DNA of 35,382 nucleotides from Gammaproteobacteria bacterium UBA7449. Lineage in GTDB: Bacteria; Pseudomonadota; Gammaproteobacteria; Pseudomonadales; Pseudohongiellaceae. A program made the translations under genes and the position numbers. How positions within the stretch are numbered: the stretch's first letter is position 1; each line of letters begins with the position of its first letter. The notes beneath the pieces are model-generated. The model saw nothing but the letters and a program-made list of their open reading frames with translations. It was not told the origin of the DNA and searched no databases. Where the stretch lies: contig DLPV01000067.1 in the NCBI GenBank assembly GCA_002477465.1, positions 1 through 35,382 of the forward strand, read 5' to 3'. This document shows positions 16,750 through 25,216 of this stretch, piece after piece.

Positions 16750-17502
16750 ATGAAAAATACCCATGTTCCTCAGCGCCGTTTCCATCTCCTGATACTACCC
16801 TGGATACTCGTTTTTTTGGCCGCTTGTGCCGCCGACGAGCAAATCCAGACTATCACTCCGGGAACCCTCAGGGTTGCCGTGACCCGAGAGGCGCCGACCG
16901 ATCCCTATGATTCCCAGCTCTGGATTAAGGAGTATGTGGAGCGCTTTTCCGCTGAGCAGGGTTTCAACATAGACTGGGTAGAGGTGCCGTTTAGTGAATC
17001 CTGGCTATTAGCCAGCAATAACGAAGTCGACCTGGTAGCGACCAATGTGGCGAGCTTCTCCGATAGAGAGAGTGAGGGCGCCACTTTCTCAGATCCTTTT
17101 CTCTACGAGAGAAGGGCGCTAAGAATTAGGCCTGAGGATGAAGCATCCTATAACCAGATCAATGACTTCATCGGCAAGACTGTGGGCGTGGTGCGCGGCA
17201 TGGCCGCAGAGCGCGATGTGGACCGGCGGGCGCCCGATGGCGTGATAGTCCGCAGAACCAACACATTCCCGGAACTCTATGCCGAGTTTGATGCGTGTCA
17301 GCTCGATGCTATTGCCGAGGCGGAATACTACTCACTGGATGGTGAGGTGATTCCATCCCATGGAGATGAAATAGTCCTGATTGATCACCACGACCTGACA
17401 CCCGGCGAACGGGAAGAGTCGGTGTTTGTCGTGAGTGACGCCAGCACAGGACTGCTGGAAGCGGTGAACGCGTTTATTGGCAAGACGCGTTTTCCACTCT
17501 AA
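16750..17502 (+). CDS. Family-3 extracellular solute-binding lipoprotein
   Basis: A 250-aa periplasmic-binding protein of the amino-acid-binding (SBP family 3) fold. The leader ends in a lipobox (FLAACAADE), so it should be a lipoprotein. Then come TLRVAVTREAP (first strand and hinge), EVDLVATNVASFSDRE (ligand loop), FSDPFLYERRALRIRPED, IGKTVGVVRGMAAERDV and a C-terminal LDAIAEAEYYSL. There is no ABC permease or ATPase nearby. It is divergent from the PQQ-type propeller, a setting in which XoxJ/MxaJ-like SBP proteins occur, so a partner role is possible. ATG 16750 gives a proper lipoprotein leader; an in-frame upstream extension to 16666 is rejected. Confidence 0.8.
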   Translation: MKNTHVPQRRFHLLILPWILVFLAACAADEQIQTITPGTLRVAVTREAPTDPYDSQLWIKEYVERFSAEQGFNIDWVEVPFSESWLLASNNEVDLVATNVASFSDRESEGATFSDPFLYERRALRIRPEDEASYNQINDFIGKTVGVVRGMAAERDVDRRAPDGVIVRRTNTFPELYAEFDACQLDAIAEAEYYSLDGEVIPSHGDEIVLIDHHDLTPGEREESVFVVSDASTGLLEAVNAFIGKTRFPL

Positions 17503-17599
17503 TCGTCCTGACCTTAACCCGTCCCCTTTTTAGTAGGGCACCCCTTTAATCGTTTTTTGCAGGTTGTTTTAGCAAGAAATCAAAGCGAGCGCTTCCGTC

Positions 17600-18787
17600 T
17601 TGGATAAATACAGAACGCTGATCGTGCTCACGATCGCACAATGCTTCGGCCATACCGCTGCGCCAATTCTTGTATTGTTGGGTGGGATCGTAGGTGCGCA
17701 GATAGCGCCTTCACCTGACCTGGCAACACTGCCGATCGCCGTGCAAATTTTGGGTATTGCCAGCTCCGCAATCCCTGCTTCGATGTTTATGTCAAGAGCA
17801 GGCAGAAAAGCAGGGTTTCTTGCCGGCACGGCCCTTGCCATCTGTGCGGCGTTGCTATCCGCCTACGCCATTAGCCGAGCGTCTTTTCCCCTTTTCGTAT
17901 TTGCAGGATTTCTGATCGGGGTTTATATCGCCTTCATGCAGCAGTTTCGCTTTGCGGTTGCTGAATCTGTGCCCAGCGAACTTATCCCCCGCAGTCTGTC
18001 CATTCTCATGTTGGCTGGTATTGTTTCGGCCCTGCTCGGGCCAGAAGTGGGGCGACGCTTCAGTGCAATAGAGGGCCTGCCGCTCTACGTCGGTTCGTTT
18101 CTGGGATTGGCAGCCTTGCTCTCGATCTCATTTGTCATCCTGCTGCTGTTTTACAGGAATTCTTATATTGAGTCCGAGACTCAGAACGAATCAAAGCGGT
18201 CGCTTTCTGAAATACTCAAACAGCCCAAATTAATGCTGGCGGTTGCCGCTGCAGCAATCGCCTACAGCGTCATGGCGCTGGTGATGACAGCGACGCCACT
18301 GAGCATGCACGAGATTGACAATTTCTCACTGGAAGCGACGACCCGTGTTATTCAGAGTCATATTTTGGCTATGTATTTGCCGTCATTTTTCAGCGGCGCA
18401 TTAATCACCCGATTCGGACCGCTCAAAGTCATCAAAGCTGGTTTTGTGCTGATGCTGGTTTGTGTTGCGATTGGGTGGGGGAATCCAGAGTTCTTTCATT
18501 ATCTGGGTGCATTAATATTTCTTGGAGTCGGGTGGAACTTTTTGTTCCTGGGTGGAACTACCTTGCTCACTCAGTGTTATCGCAGCGCAGAGCGATTCAA
18601 GGTGCAGGCCGTAAACGATTTCCTCGTATTTGGGCTGCAGGGCGTAGGCTCATTGAGTGCGGGGGTGTTGCTTGCAGCCATTGGCTGGAATGGGGTAATG
18701 GTGTTCGTATTACCTGCGCTATTGGTGCTGGCACTGGTGCTCTGGTTCGCCCGAAATGGATTCGCGCCTACGCCCGCGACTCGGTGA
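17600..18787 (+). CDS. MFS transporter
   Basis: A 395-aa major facilitator with about 12 helices. The helix 2-3 loop has SRAGRKAGFLAG, the short MFS signature, and the second half starts after a central loop rich in charged residues (ESETQNESKRSLSEIL). The proteins FMQQFRFAVAESVP and LGGTTLLTQCYRSAERFKVQAVNDF resemble MFS permeases of unknown specificity found next to diverse catabolic genes. The frame begins with TTG at 17600 (DKYRTLIVLTIAQCFGHT); no ATG exists before the third helix, and no strong ribosome site is visible, so translation may be weak. It ends 27 bp from the convergent LD-carboxypeptidase. Confidence 0.82.
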   Translation: MDKYRTLIVLTIAQCFGHTAAPILVLLGGIVGAQIAPSPDLATLPIAVQILGIASSAIPASMFMSRAGRKAGFLAGTALAICAALLSAYAISRASFPLFVFAGFLIGVYIAFMQQFRFAVAESVPSELIPRSLSILMLAGIVSALLGPEVGRRFSAIEGLPLYVGSFLGLAALLSISFVILLLFYRNSYIESETQNESKRSLSEILKQPKLMLAVAAAAIAYSVMALVMTATPLSMHEIDNFSLEATTRVIQSHILAMYLPSFFSGALITRFGPLKVIKAGFVLMLVCVAIGWGNPEFFHYLGALIFLGVGWNFLFLGGTTLLTQCYRSAERFKVQAVNDFLVFGLQGVGSLSAGVLLAAIGWNGVMVFVLPALLVLALVLWFARNGFAPTPATR

Positions 18788-18814
18788 GTCGAAAGCAAGC
18801 TTGATTGTAGATTA

Positions 18815-19867
18815 TTAGAGGACCGCCTGCTCCAGCAGTGTAAGCGTCCCGGCATCCACGTCGAGGCGCGCACGTGCTCCCACCGGCACCACAGTCATAT
18901 CATCCACGTGACCAATCATGAGGCCGCGCAGGGTAGGAATCCCCATGGGTTCGCAGCGTTCCCTAAGTACCTGTTCCATACTCAGAGTGTTGCTGTCGTA
19001 GCCGTCGTCGGTGAATTTACCGAAGGCAATGCCAGCGACCTGATCCAGCTTGCCAGTCAACCACAGGTGGGTGAGCATGCGATCTACGGCGTAGGGAGGT
19101 TCCGAGACATCTTCCAGGAACAGGATGGCGCCGTCAAAATCGGGCTCAAAGGGTGTACCCATCAACGTAACCATCAGCGACAGATTGCCTCCGATCAGCT
19201 TGCCCTCGGCGCTACCGGCCACAATCGGAGTAAGCCTGTTGCTGCGTTCAACGACACCGGGGCTGGACTGGAAGGAGGGTGCTTCGCCAATCTGTGTGAT
19301 CTGGCTCGGTTCTACAAGTACGCGCCGGTATTGGTCATAGGTGTACTCGGAAAAATTGTCTCCAGCAATCGGGCCATGCATAGTCAGAAGTCCCGTGCGC
19401 ACATGAATGGCATTTAGAATCGCTGTGATGTCGCTATAGCCCATCAGTATTTTGGGATTGCTGGCAATCATGCCGTAGTCGAGATCGCGCAGTAAGCGAC
19501 CGGACCCGTAGCCGCCGCGCACACAAAAGATGGCATCCACATCAGGGTCTGTGAACATGGCGTTGAGATCGTCGGCGCGCTGCGCATCGCTGCCCGCGAG
19601 GTATTGCTTGCGGCTGCGAAGGTTAGGGGACGCCTTGGCTTCGAAGCCTAATGAGCGGACCAGATCCATAGCGGCAAGCAGGTCCTCATCCTCCGGCACA
19701 TTGCTGGCCGGGGTCACCAGGCCAACCGTCATGCCCGGACGCAAGCGTGCAGGCTTGATGGTGGCGACTGTCTGGGCTGCTAGTGAGGCAGAAGGCAGAC
19801 CAGCGCTAGCCGTCAGGGCGCCAAGGCTGGCGCTTAGTTGTAATAGCTGGCGTCTGGATAAGGGCAT
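18815..19867 (-). CDS. ldcA: LD-carboxypeptidase (peptidase S66, LdcA-like) with twin-arginine leader
   Basis: A 350-aa serine carboxypeptidase of family S66, which removes the terminal D-Ala from murein tetrapeptides. The triad is in place: Ser of MGYSDITAI, Glu of LEDVSEPPYAVDRML, and His of IGHVDDMTVVPVG. The N-terminal nucleotide-like strand LRPGMTVGLVTPASN is also typical. Unlike the cytosolic E. coli and Pseudomonas enzymes, it has a Tat leader (PLSRRQLLQLSASLGALTAS). The ATG at 19867 fits the leader; a GTG at 19897 is in frame and adds ten residues. A periplasmic enzyme could act on peptides released during wall turnover. Confidence 0.88.
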   Translation of the reverse strand: MPLSRRQLLQLSASLGALTASAGLPSASLAAQTVATIKPARLRPGMTVGLVTPASNVPEDEDLLAAMDLVRSLGFEAKASPNLRSRKQYLAGSDAQRADDLNAMFTDPDVDAIFCVRGGYGSGRLLRDLDYGMIASNPKILMGYSDITAILNAIHVRTGLLTMHGPIAGDNFSEYTYDQYRRVLVEPSQITQIGEAPSFQSSPGVVERSNRLTPIVAGSAEGKLIGGNLSLMVTLMGTPFEPDFDGAILFLEDVSEPPYAVDRMLTHLWLTGKLDQVAGIAFGKFTDDGYDSNTLSMEQVLRERCEPMGIPTLRGLMIGHVDDMTVVPVGARARLDVDAGTLTLLEQAVL

Positions 19868-20072
19868 ATTAGCGGACCTGTTGAGGAATTCTGACACTCA
19901 TTCTCTACACTTTTTGCCGTGAGGCAAGCGACTTTGAATGTGCACAAGATTGGGGCTGCATGCACCCGTATATTCCACGCCTGTTCCTGCGATGCTTGGT
20001 CACTTGACGCGTTGTGAAATCAACGTACTCTTGTCGCTTCGAATTGTTTATGAAGTTCCAAGGAGACTGTGG

Positions 20073-21599
20073 ATGCGCTTATCGACTCTGGTGATTGGCT
20101 TTTCTTGTGTGCTGGGGCTGTCTCTGCAGACGCTTCAAGCGGAAGTTACGGAAATCATGATTGCATTGCCAGATGCCGATGCATCCCAGACTGGACGTCT
20201 GTTCGTGGTTTTTACCAAAGATACGCGCAGGGAGCCCAGGCTCAGCATCAGTGACTCACCAGCGCCCCGTGATGCCTCGCCATTTTTTGCCGTGGATGTG
20301 GAGAATTGGGATGGCAGCACGATTGAGTTTCAACCTGATGCAGGTTTCCCGATTCAGTCGGTGATGGAATTAGGCTCAGGGACCTGGCAGGTGCAGGCCT
20401 TGCTGGATGTAAATCAAGTGCTGTCCGATCTTGATTCGCCCGGCAACTATTACTCCACGCCGCAGTCCATTGAGGTGGGCAGCGGTTCGCAAGAACTGAG
20501 TTTTAACCTGTCGGAAAGGGTGCCGGAGGAAATGCTGCCGGAAGATACAGACTTGCTGAAGTTCGTGCGCATTCGCTCGGACCTGTTATCAGAATTCTAT
20601 GACCAGGATATGTATCTGCGCGCTTCGGTATTGCTGCCGCCCGCCTACGAGCAGGGCAGCGGAGACAGTTATCCGGTTCTGTTCCATGTGGCTGGACTCA
20701 ATGGCCGCTATACCCGCAGTCAGCGCTTGATGAATGACAGCGAGTTCATGGAGTATTGGCTGGATGATTCGACGCCGCCCGCGGTTATTGTATTTCTTGA
20801 CGGCGAATCTCCCTATGGCGACTCCTATCAAATGAACAGCGCGGTATCCGGTCCCTATACCGATGCGAACTTCACTGAGCTGTTTCCCTATCTGGCAGAA
20901 CAGTTTCCTATTGATGATATTCCCACCAGTCGTTTTGTGACGGGTTGCTCAACCGGGGGCTGGGTTTCCATGGCGCTGCAGATTCTATATCCAGACTACT
21001 TTAATGGTGCCTATTCACTGAGCCCAGACTCACCCAGCTTCCGCGCCTTTCAGCTGGTCAATCTCTATGATGACGATAACGCGTTTGTCAGCGCCAGCGG
21101 TATGCAGCGCCCCAGCGCACGGTCAACCAATGGTGATCCGAGATTCAGCATCGCCGATGAGGTGCGCCTGGAAGCGGTGATGGGGCGAGGCGGAAGCTAT
21201 GTGAACTCCGGCGCGCAGTGGGGCGCCTGGAATGCGGTCTACGGCCAGCCCGATGAAAACGGTGATCCTATACCGGTTTGGAATCAGGCGACAGGTGAGA
21301 TAAATCCTGCGGTAGCAAACTCCTGGCGACCCTGGGATCTGGAAATTTATGTCAAAGAAAACTGGTCCCGGATGGGCTCAGACCTTACAGGCAAACTGCA
21401 GTTCTGGATGGGAGATATGGACAACTACTATCTCACCAATGGCCTGCGCTTCCTGGAAGAATCCCTCAATCTGATGGAGGCACCAGCCGCCAACGCACAG
21501 TTCAACTGGTTGCCTTATCACGGTCACTGTGGTTTTGGCACACAGGTCCATTACATCGACGTCCTCAATGACATGGCGGTGCGGGCTGCGGCGCGATAA
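20073..21599 (+). CDS. Secreted esterase/alpha-beta hydrolase (esterase D-like)
   Basis: A 508-aa exported protein (signal peptide RLSTLVIGFSCVLGLSLQ, cleavage near LQAE). A beta-rich N-terminal ~150 residues precede an esterase D-like alpha/beta-hydrolase domain: RASVLLPPAYEQ, YPVLFHVAGLNG, and the nucleophile elbow GCSTGGWVSMAL. A late WMGDMDNYYL block and the His of LPYHGHCGFG are candidates for acid and His. Relatives act on acylated sugars or short-chain esters. AGGAG at 20061-20065 sets ATG 20073; the in-frame open stretch to 19938 has no ribosome site and no leader. An intrinsic terminator lies about 110 bp after the stop. Confidence 0.8.
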   Translation: MRLSTLVIGFSCVLGLSLQTLQAEVTEIMIALPDADASQTGRLFVVFTKDTRREPRLSISDSPAPRDASPFFAVDVENWDGSTIEFQPDAGFPIQSVMELGSGTWQVQALLDVNQVLSDLDSPGNYYSTPQSIEVGSGSQELSFNLSERVPEEMLPEDTDLLKFVRIRSDLLSEFYDQDMYLRASVLLPPAYEQGSGDSYPVLFHVAGLNGRYTRSQRLMNDSEFMEYWLDDSTPPAVIVFLDGESPYGDSYQMNSAVSGPYTDANFTELFPYLAEQFPIDDIPTSRFVTGCSTGGWVSMALQILYPDYFNGAYSLSPDSPSFRAFQLVNLYDDDNAFVSASGMQRPSARSTNGDPRFSIADEVRLEAVMGRGGSYVNSGAQWGAWNAVYGQPDENGDPIPVWNQATGEINPAVANSWRPWDLEIYVKENWSRMGSDLTGKLQFWMGDMDNYYLTNGLRFLEESLNLMEAPAANAQFNWLPYHGHCGFGTQVHYIDVLNDMAVRAAAR

Positions 21600-21710
21600 C
21601 AGGCGTGATACCGGCACTTTAAAAAGGGCCACCAACACGCTTCTCTAGAAGGGTTCGATAAAAAGGTTTGTTGCTAGAAGTACCTTGCAAACTAGACAAT
21701 CGGCATTCAT

Positions 21711-21749
21711 AACACCGGCTGAACTAGCTTGCTAATTCGCCGGTGTTTT
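21711..21749 (+). terminator. Intrinsic terminator between esterase and PepSY genes
   Basis: AACACCGGC (21711-21719) pairs with GCCGGTGTT (21739-21747), followed by TTC. The loop contains further pairing (TAGC/GCTA). The right arm lies within the last codons of the convergent PepSY gene. There is a T-run only in the plus direction. Confidence 0.6.
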
Positions 21750-22878
21750 CATTGGCCACTACCGGCCTTCGGATACGAGCGCGCCAGCGCAGAAAGCGGC
21801 GCAGCGCCAGTGCCAGGCCAGTCCACACCAGGATTGACCCCGCGATTGACGCAAAGCCCGCGATCGTTTGGCCAGTCAGCCCCAGTGCTTCACCGGTGTG
21901 CAGAAAGCGCACCCAGCGCCTCGCCTTTACGCCGGACGACTGTGCCGTGAACGGCACCCAACTCGCTTCTGCTCCGGAAGTCCTATCGAGGGTCAGGTTG
22001 TGACGCAACTGCGGCTGCCCGCCGTTGCCTTCATCGATGGTGAGGGTAATGGTTTCGGCGCCCGCTTGTGGCAGCGAGAAACTGATGGTGCGCCAGTTTT
22101 CAAGGTAGGTCGCGGCGGTGTCGACTAGGGCCTCGTAGCTTTGCACTCGAACTGGTTCATTTAAGGGGTCAGGTGTTACAGCCGGGCTGCGTTGCGGCAG
22201 TTTATCTCCGGCCAGGGTATAAACAAGGCTGTTCGCCCAGCCGTAATTAAATACCGAGGCGGTAGGAATTATCACCAGCAGCGGCAGTGCGGCCCAGAAC
22301 GCAAATACGTGATGCCAATTGAAATCCCTCGCGGCGGAGTTACTCACCATTGGATTGAACCAGATGCGTACCTTCACGGTTGCCCAATTGATAATCTTGG
22401 GCAGCCACAAGTAGACGCCACTTAGCAGCAGAAACAAAAACAACAGATTGGCAGCGCCGGTGATATCGCGAGCGGTCGCCCTGCCGTCACCGGTCACCAG
22501 GAACCAGCGGTGCAGGCTGCGCACATCAGAGAAGAAAGCGCTCAGTGAGTCGCTGTGGGGTTCGTATATCGCACCGGTGTAGGGGTTCAGGTGCTGAGTC
22601 TGGGAGCGACCCATGCGGGCAATAAACGGTGCACTGGCCTTGGAATTTACGATCAGGCTGGAGGCCTCGAAGCCCTCGGTCTGATTCGCGGCAGCAATCA
22701 GCTCATCTATGCTCAGGCGCTGCCCGGCCTCTGGTTCAGAGTAGTAGGGACCATCTTCCCAGGTTTGAAGCTGACGCTCATAGGTCAGAATCACGCCGGT
22801 AACTGACATCATCAATATGATCAGGCCGGCGCTGACGCCTGCACTGAGGTGCATCCAGAAGAGTGCTTTGCGGATCAT
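21724..22878 (-). CDS. PepSY-associated membrane protein (PiuB-like iron-uptake family)
   Basis: A 384-aa inner-membrane protein with four membrane segments (SAGVSAGLIILMMSVTG, NLLFLFLLLSGVYLWLP, FAFWAALPLLVIIPTAS, and IAGFASIAGSILVWTGLAL). The periplasmic loop has the PepSY-like segment LSIDELIAAANQTEG. Conserved His residues for haem or iron appear in WMHLSAG, LHRWFL, NWHHVF and LHTGEALG. The family is co-regulated with siderophore receptors and includes ferric-siderophore reductases. The promoter region carries a strong Fur box 65 bp upstream. No TonB receptor gene is adjacent. The ATG follows GGGAA. Confidence 0.87.
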   Translation of the reverse strand: MIRKALFWMHLSAGVSAGLIILMMSVTGVILTYERQLQTWEDGPYYSEPEAGQRLSIDELIAAANQTEGFEASSLIVNSKASAPFIARMGRSQTQHLNPYTGAIYEPHSDSLSAFFSDVRSLHRWFLVTGDGRATARDITGAANLLFLFLLLSGVYLWLPKIINWATVKVRIWFNPMVSNSAARDFNWHHVFAFWAALPLLVIIPTASVFNYGWANSLVYTLAGDKLPQRSPAVTPDPLNEPVRVQSYEALVDTAATYLENWRTISFSLPQAGAETITLTIDEGNGGQPQLRHNLTLDRTSGAEASWVPFTAQSSGVKARRWVRFLHTGEALGLTGQTIAGFASIAGSILVWTGLALALRRFLRWRARIRRPVVANENTGELAS

Positions 22879-22942
22879 CGTGGTTCCCAGGTAGCTTCCC
22901 CAACCGGGTCTGCGAAGCTAGCGAATTTGCAATGGCGCAAAT

Positions 22943-22961
22943 GATAATGATTCTCAATATC
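22943..22961. promoter_or_regulatory. Fur box
   Basis: GATAATGATTCTCAATATC matches the 19-bp Fur consensus (GATAATGATAATCATTATC) at 16 positions, with the first nine identical. It lies 65 bp upstream of the PepSY gene start and 136 bp upstream of the divergent LDI-family gene. Confidence 0.8.
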
Positions 22962-23023
22962 ATAAGCAAGCCTCCGATCACTTTGTTTCAAGGCCAGATT
23001 GAATTGATTCAGCAAGACTGTTA

Positions 23024-23066
23024 CAACAGAAGCAACAACTGAAGTAACAACAGAAGCAACAACAAC
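23024..23066 (+). repeat. 12-bp tandem repeats in the leader of the LDI-family gene
   Basis: CAACAGAAGCAA, CAACTGAAGTAA and CAACAGAAGCAA follow each other without gaps (23024-23059), with a partial CAACAACG after. The array is G-poor and A/C-rich, giving an unstructured RNA. It ends 31 bp before the start codon. Confidence 0.75.
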
Positions 23067-23096
23067 GCCATCAAATTGTGGCCCATAGGTTAGTCT

Positions 23097-24926
23097 ATGA
23101 GTGGATCCAGAGTTTCTTCGCGCCGCGCGTTCTTAAAAAATTCCACCATAGTGGGCGGTGGTGCAGCCTTGGGCGCCTGCGCGACTTCCCCACTGACCTC
23201 GGCTTCTTACCCGAGTCATAATGACCGCACGAAAGGGTGGCTGCGCTATATCTGGCAAAAGGCGACCACCGCGGATGATTGGGCCTATCGAGAAAATCTG
23301 GAAAAGCCCTGGGGAATAAACATCGATCGAGGGGAGATCGATTGGAATGATGACGGCATTGGCCCCCATCCCTGGTGGGACCAATATACCGGCGCACCAA
23401 TGCTGAGCTATCCACGCTTCGATCTTGCAGATTCCAGTTATGGCGTGATGCTTATGGCGGATCAGACGCCAGCCTGGCGTGAAGTTTATACCCGCATCAT
23501 GGACGAGCTTGCCACCCGCCATACCTCTTACTGGGCAGCGATAGACTGGAATACTTTTATCGGCCCCAGCCCGGATCGGGCAAAATATGGGCTTTCTAAT
23601 GCGCCTGGTTTTCAGGCCTGGCCTGAACGCGTACGCGGCAATTACGACTCACCGGGCTGGACTGCGAATGGCGTTGAGCCCTGGGGGCTGCAGCCGGATC
23701 CGATCGGCGCAGATGGCAATTTATTTTTCCGCGGCTGGCTGAATCTGGTTTTGTCTATTTATAAGTACGTGTCTGGAGATGACAAGTGGGAACAGCCCTG
23801 GCAGATCGCAGGCTACGAAAATGAACACTTTGAGTGGACCCAACCTGCCATCGTAGAGCACCTGCAGCAGCAATATCTCGACCATCCAGAGGGACCGCAT
23901 TGCGAAAATACCAAGATCTGGCCGTTCTGTAATGCTGCCGCCGGGTTGGGCATCTATCTATCTGATCAATTGGGTGTGACGAATGCCCATGGTGTCTTCG
24001 AGAACTGGATCGAGTTCATGAAAGACAGTTATATGGGGATCAACGGCCAGAATCAGATTGAATGGATGACACTCTATTATGACCCGTTGGAACAGTTTAA
24101 AGTTAATACGCCTGGAGTCACAGCAGCGGGGGCAGGTGTCGCTTTTTATCTGCTGCCACAATCAACAGAAATAGCGACACAAATCTATGATGCCATGGCT
24201 AATTCAAACGGATGGCGTGACGCTTCTCGTGACGTCCGGCCGAGCGCTCTGGGCATGGCAATCGCCAAGTCCTTGGGTGATGAAACGGTGTACGAAAAAT
24301 TACGGGCGGCCGCTGAACAATACTCCGAGCCGCGCTGGTTTGGCGATGACATGGAGAAATTCGGCTGGTGGTTTAATAATGGCGAACCGTATCCACGAGG
24401 GCAAGGCGCAGCCCAGCAGATGGTCAATGAGATCGCCGAAGGAAGCTGGAAAGACGCTTTTTCGGTTAAGCATCTGGATAAATATACGGCTCCAACCCTG
24501 GAAGGAGTCGATTACCCGGCGCTCGGTGTCGATAGAGCCTGGAATGATAAGACAACTGGCGCACTGCATATCGGTACTTACGCCGCAGACCGAAACGCTG
24601 AACGCAGGCCCACAAGCTGGAGAGTGACGAACCTGCCTGATGCCGCGAACGCCGTGGTTTTACAGGATGGCGTGAGAAACAGCGATGTGGAGGTAGTCGA
24701 TGCCAACACGATTCGAGTACACACAGACATCCAGCGACATCAATATGAAATCTATACCGGCTACTTTGGACAGAAAATCGTAATAACTTCGCCGGAACAG
24801 CTGACTAGCGGCAGTTTTGCTAACGCTGCGGCGACCCGGCGCACGGCTCAACAAAACGTCAAGGCGGCAGAATCCGTCATGGCTAGCGGCGCCATGGGAT
24901 GCCCCTGCTGTGCTGGAACTGTTTAA
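23097..24926 (+). CDS. Linalool dehydratase/isomerase (LDI) family protein with Tat lipoprotein leader
   Basis: A 609-aa protein. The leader combines a twin-arginine motif (SSRRAFLKNS) with a lipobox (LGAC, Cys28), so it should be exported folded and lipidated. The body resembles the alpha/alpha-barrel of linalool dehydratase/isomerase: RGWLNLVLSIYKYVSGDD, a C269-x8-C278 pair (HCENTKIWPFCN) at the place and spacing of the two catalytic cysteines of the Castellaniella enzyme, then FENWIEFMKDSY, and FNNGEPYPRGQGA. That enzyme (about 400 aa) interconverts geraniol, linalool and myrcene; here the substrate is unknown. About 100 residues are extra at the C-terminus, ending in CPCC (602-605). No other terpene gene is recognisable nearby. 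Confidence 0.75.
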   Translation: MSGSRVSSRRAFLKNSTIVGGGAALGACATSPLTSASYPSHNDRTKGWLRYIWQKATTADDWAYRENLEKPWGINIDRGEIDWNDDGIGPHPWWDQYTGAPMLSYPRFDLADSSYGVMLMADQTPAWREVYTRIMDELATRHTSYWAAIDWNTFIGPSPDRAKYGLSNAPGFQAWPERVRGNYDSPGWTANGVEPWGLQPDPIGADGNLFFRGWLNLVLSIYKYVSGDDKWEQPWQIAGYENEHFEWTQPAIVEHLQQQYLDHPEGPHCENTKIWPFCNAAAGLGIYLSDQLGVTNAHGVFENWIEFMKDSYMGINGQNQIEWMTLYYDPLEQFKVNTPGVTAAGAGVAFYLLPQSTEIATQIYDAMANSNGWRDASRDVRPSALGMAIAKSLGDETVYEKLRAAAEQYSEPRWFGDDMEKFGWWFNNGEPYPRGQGAAQQMVNEIAEGSWKDAFSVKHLDKYTAPTLEGVDYPALGVDRAWNDKTTGALHIGTYAADRNAERRPTSWRVTNLPDAANAVVLQDGVRNSDVEVVDANTIRVHTDIQRHQYEIYTGYFGQKIVITSPEQLTSGSFANAAATRRTAQQNVKAAESVMASGAMGCPCCAGTV

Positions 24927-25216
24927 CGAGAGATTGATTTAACAACAAAGAATACGTAATTGAGATGTTTTAAAGAGTTCGCGGTTTGAGAAAATCGGTT
25001 GTTTTCGTGTTTTGCCGGCACAGTGTTTGCTGACGCTCCCGCATTTACTCACACGCTCAATCCGCTTATTCCCGTCACGTCCACTGAGACAAGCACTGCA
25101 CCAGCTTGAACCGGTGATTCTGTTCAACCCTAAAAATGAGGCTTAACAGAGACTTCACGGGATCTATTTTGTAGTGTCAGCCAGTGTGCTGACCGGCTGG
25201 CTTCAAACAATCGCGG

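Noticed and set aside
23024..23066. CRISPR-like array
   Set aside because: Units are adjacent without spacers and only 12 bp long; it is a simple tandem repeat.
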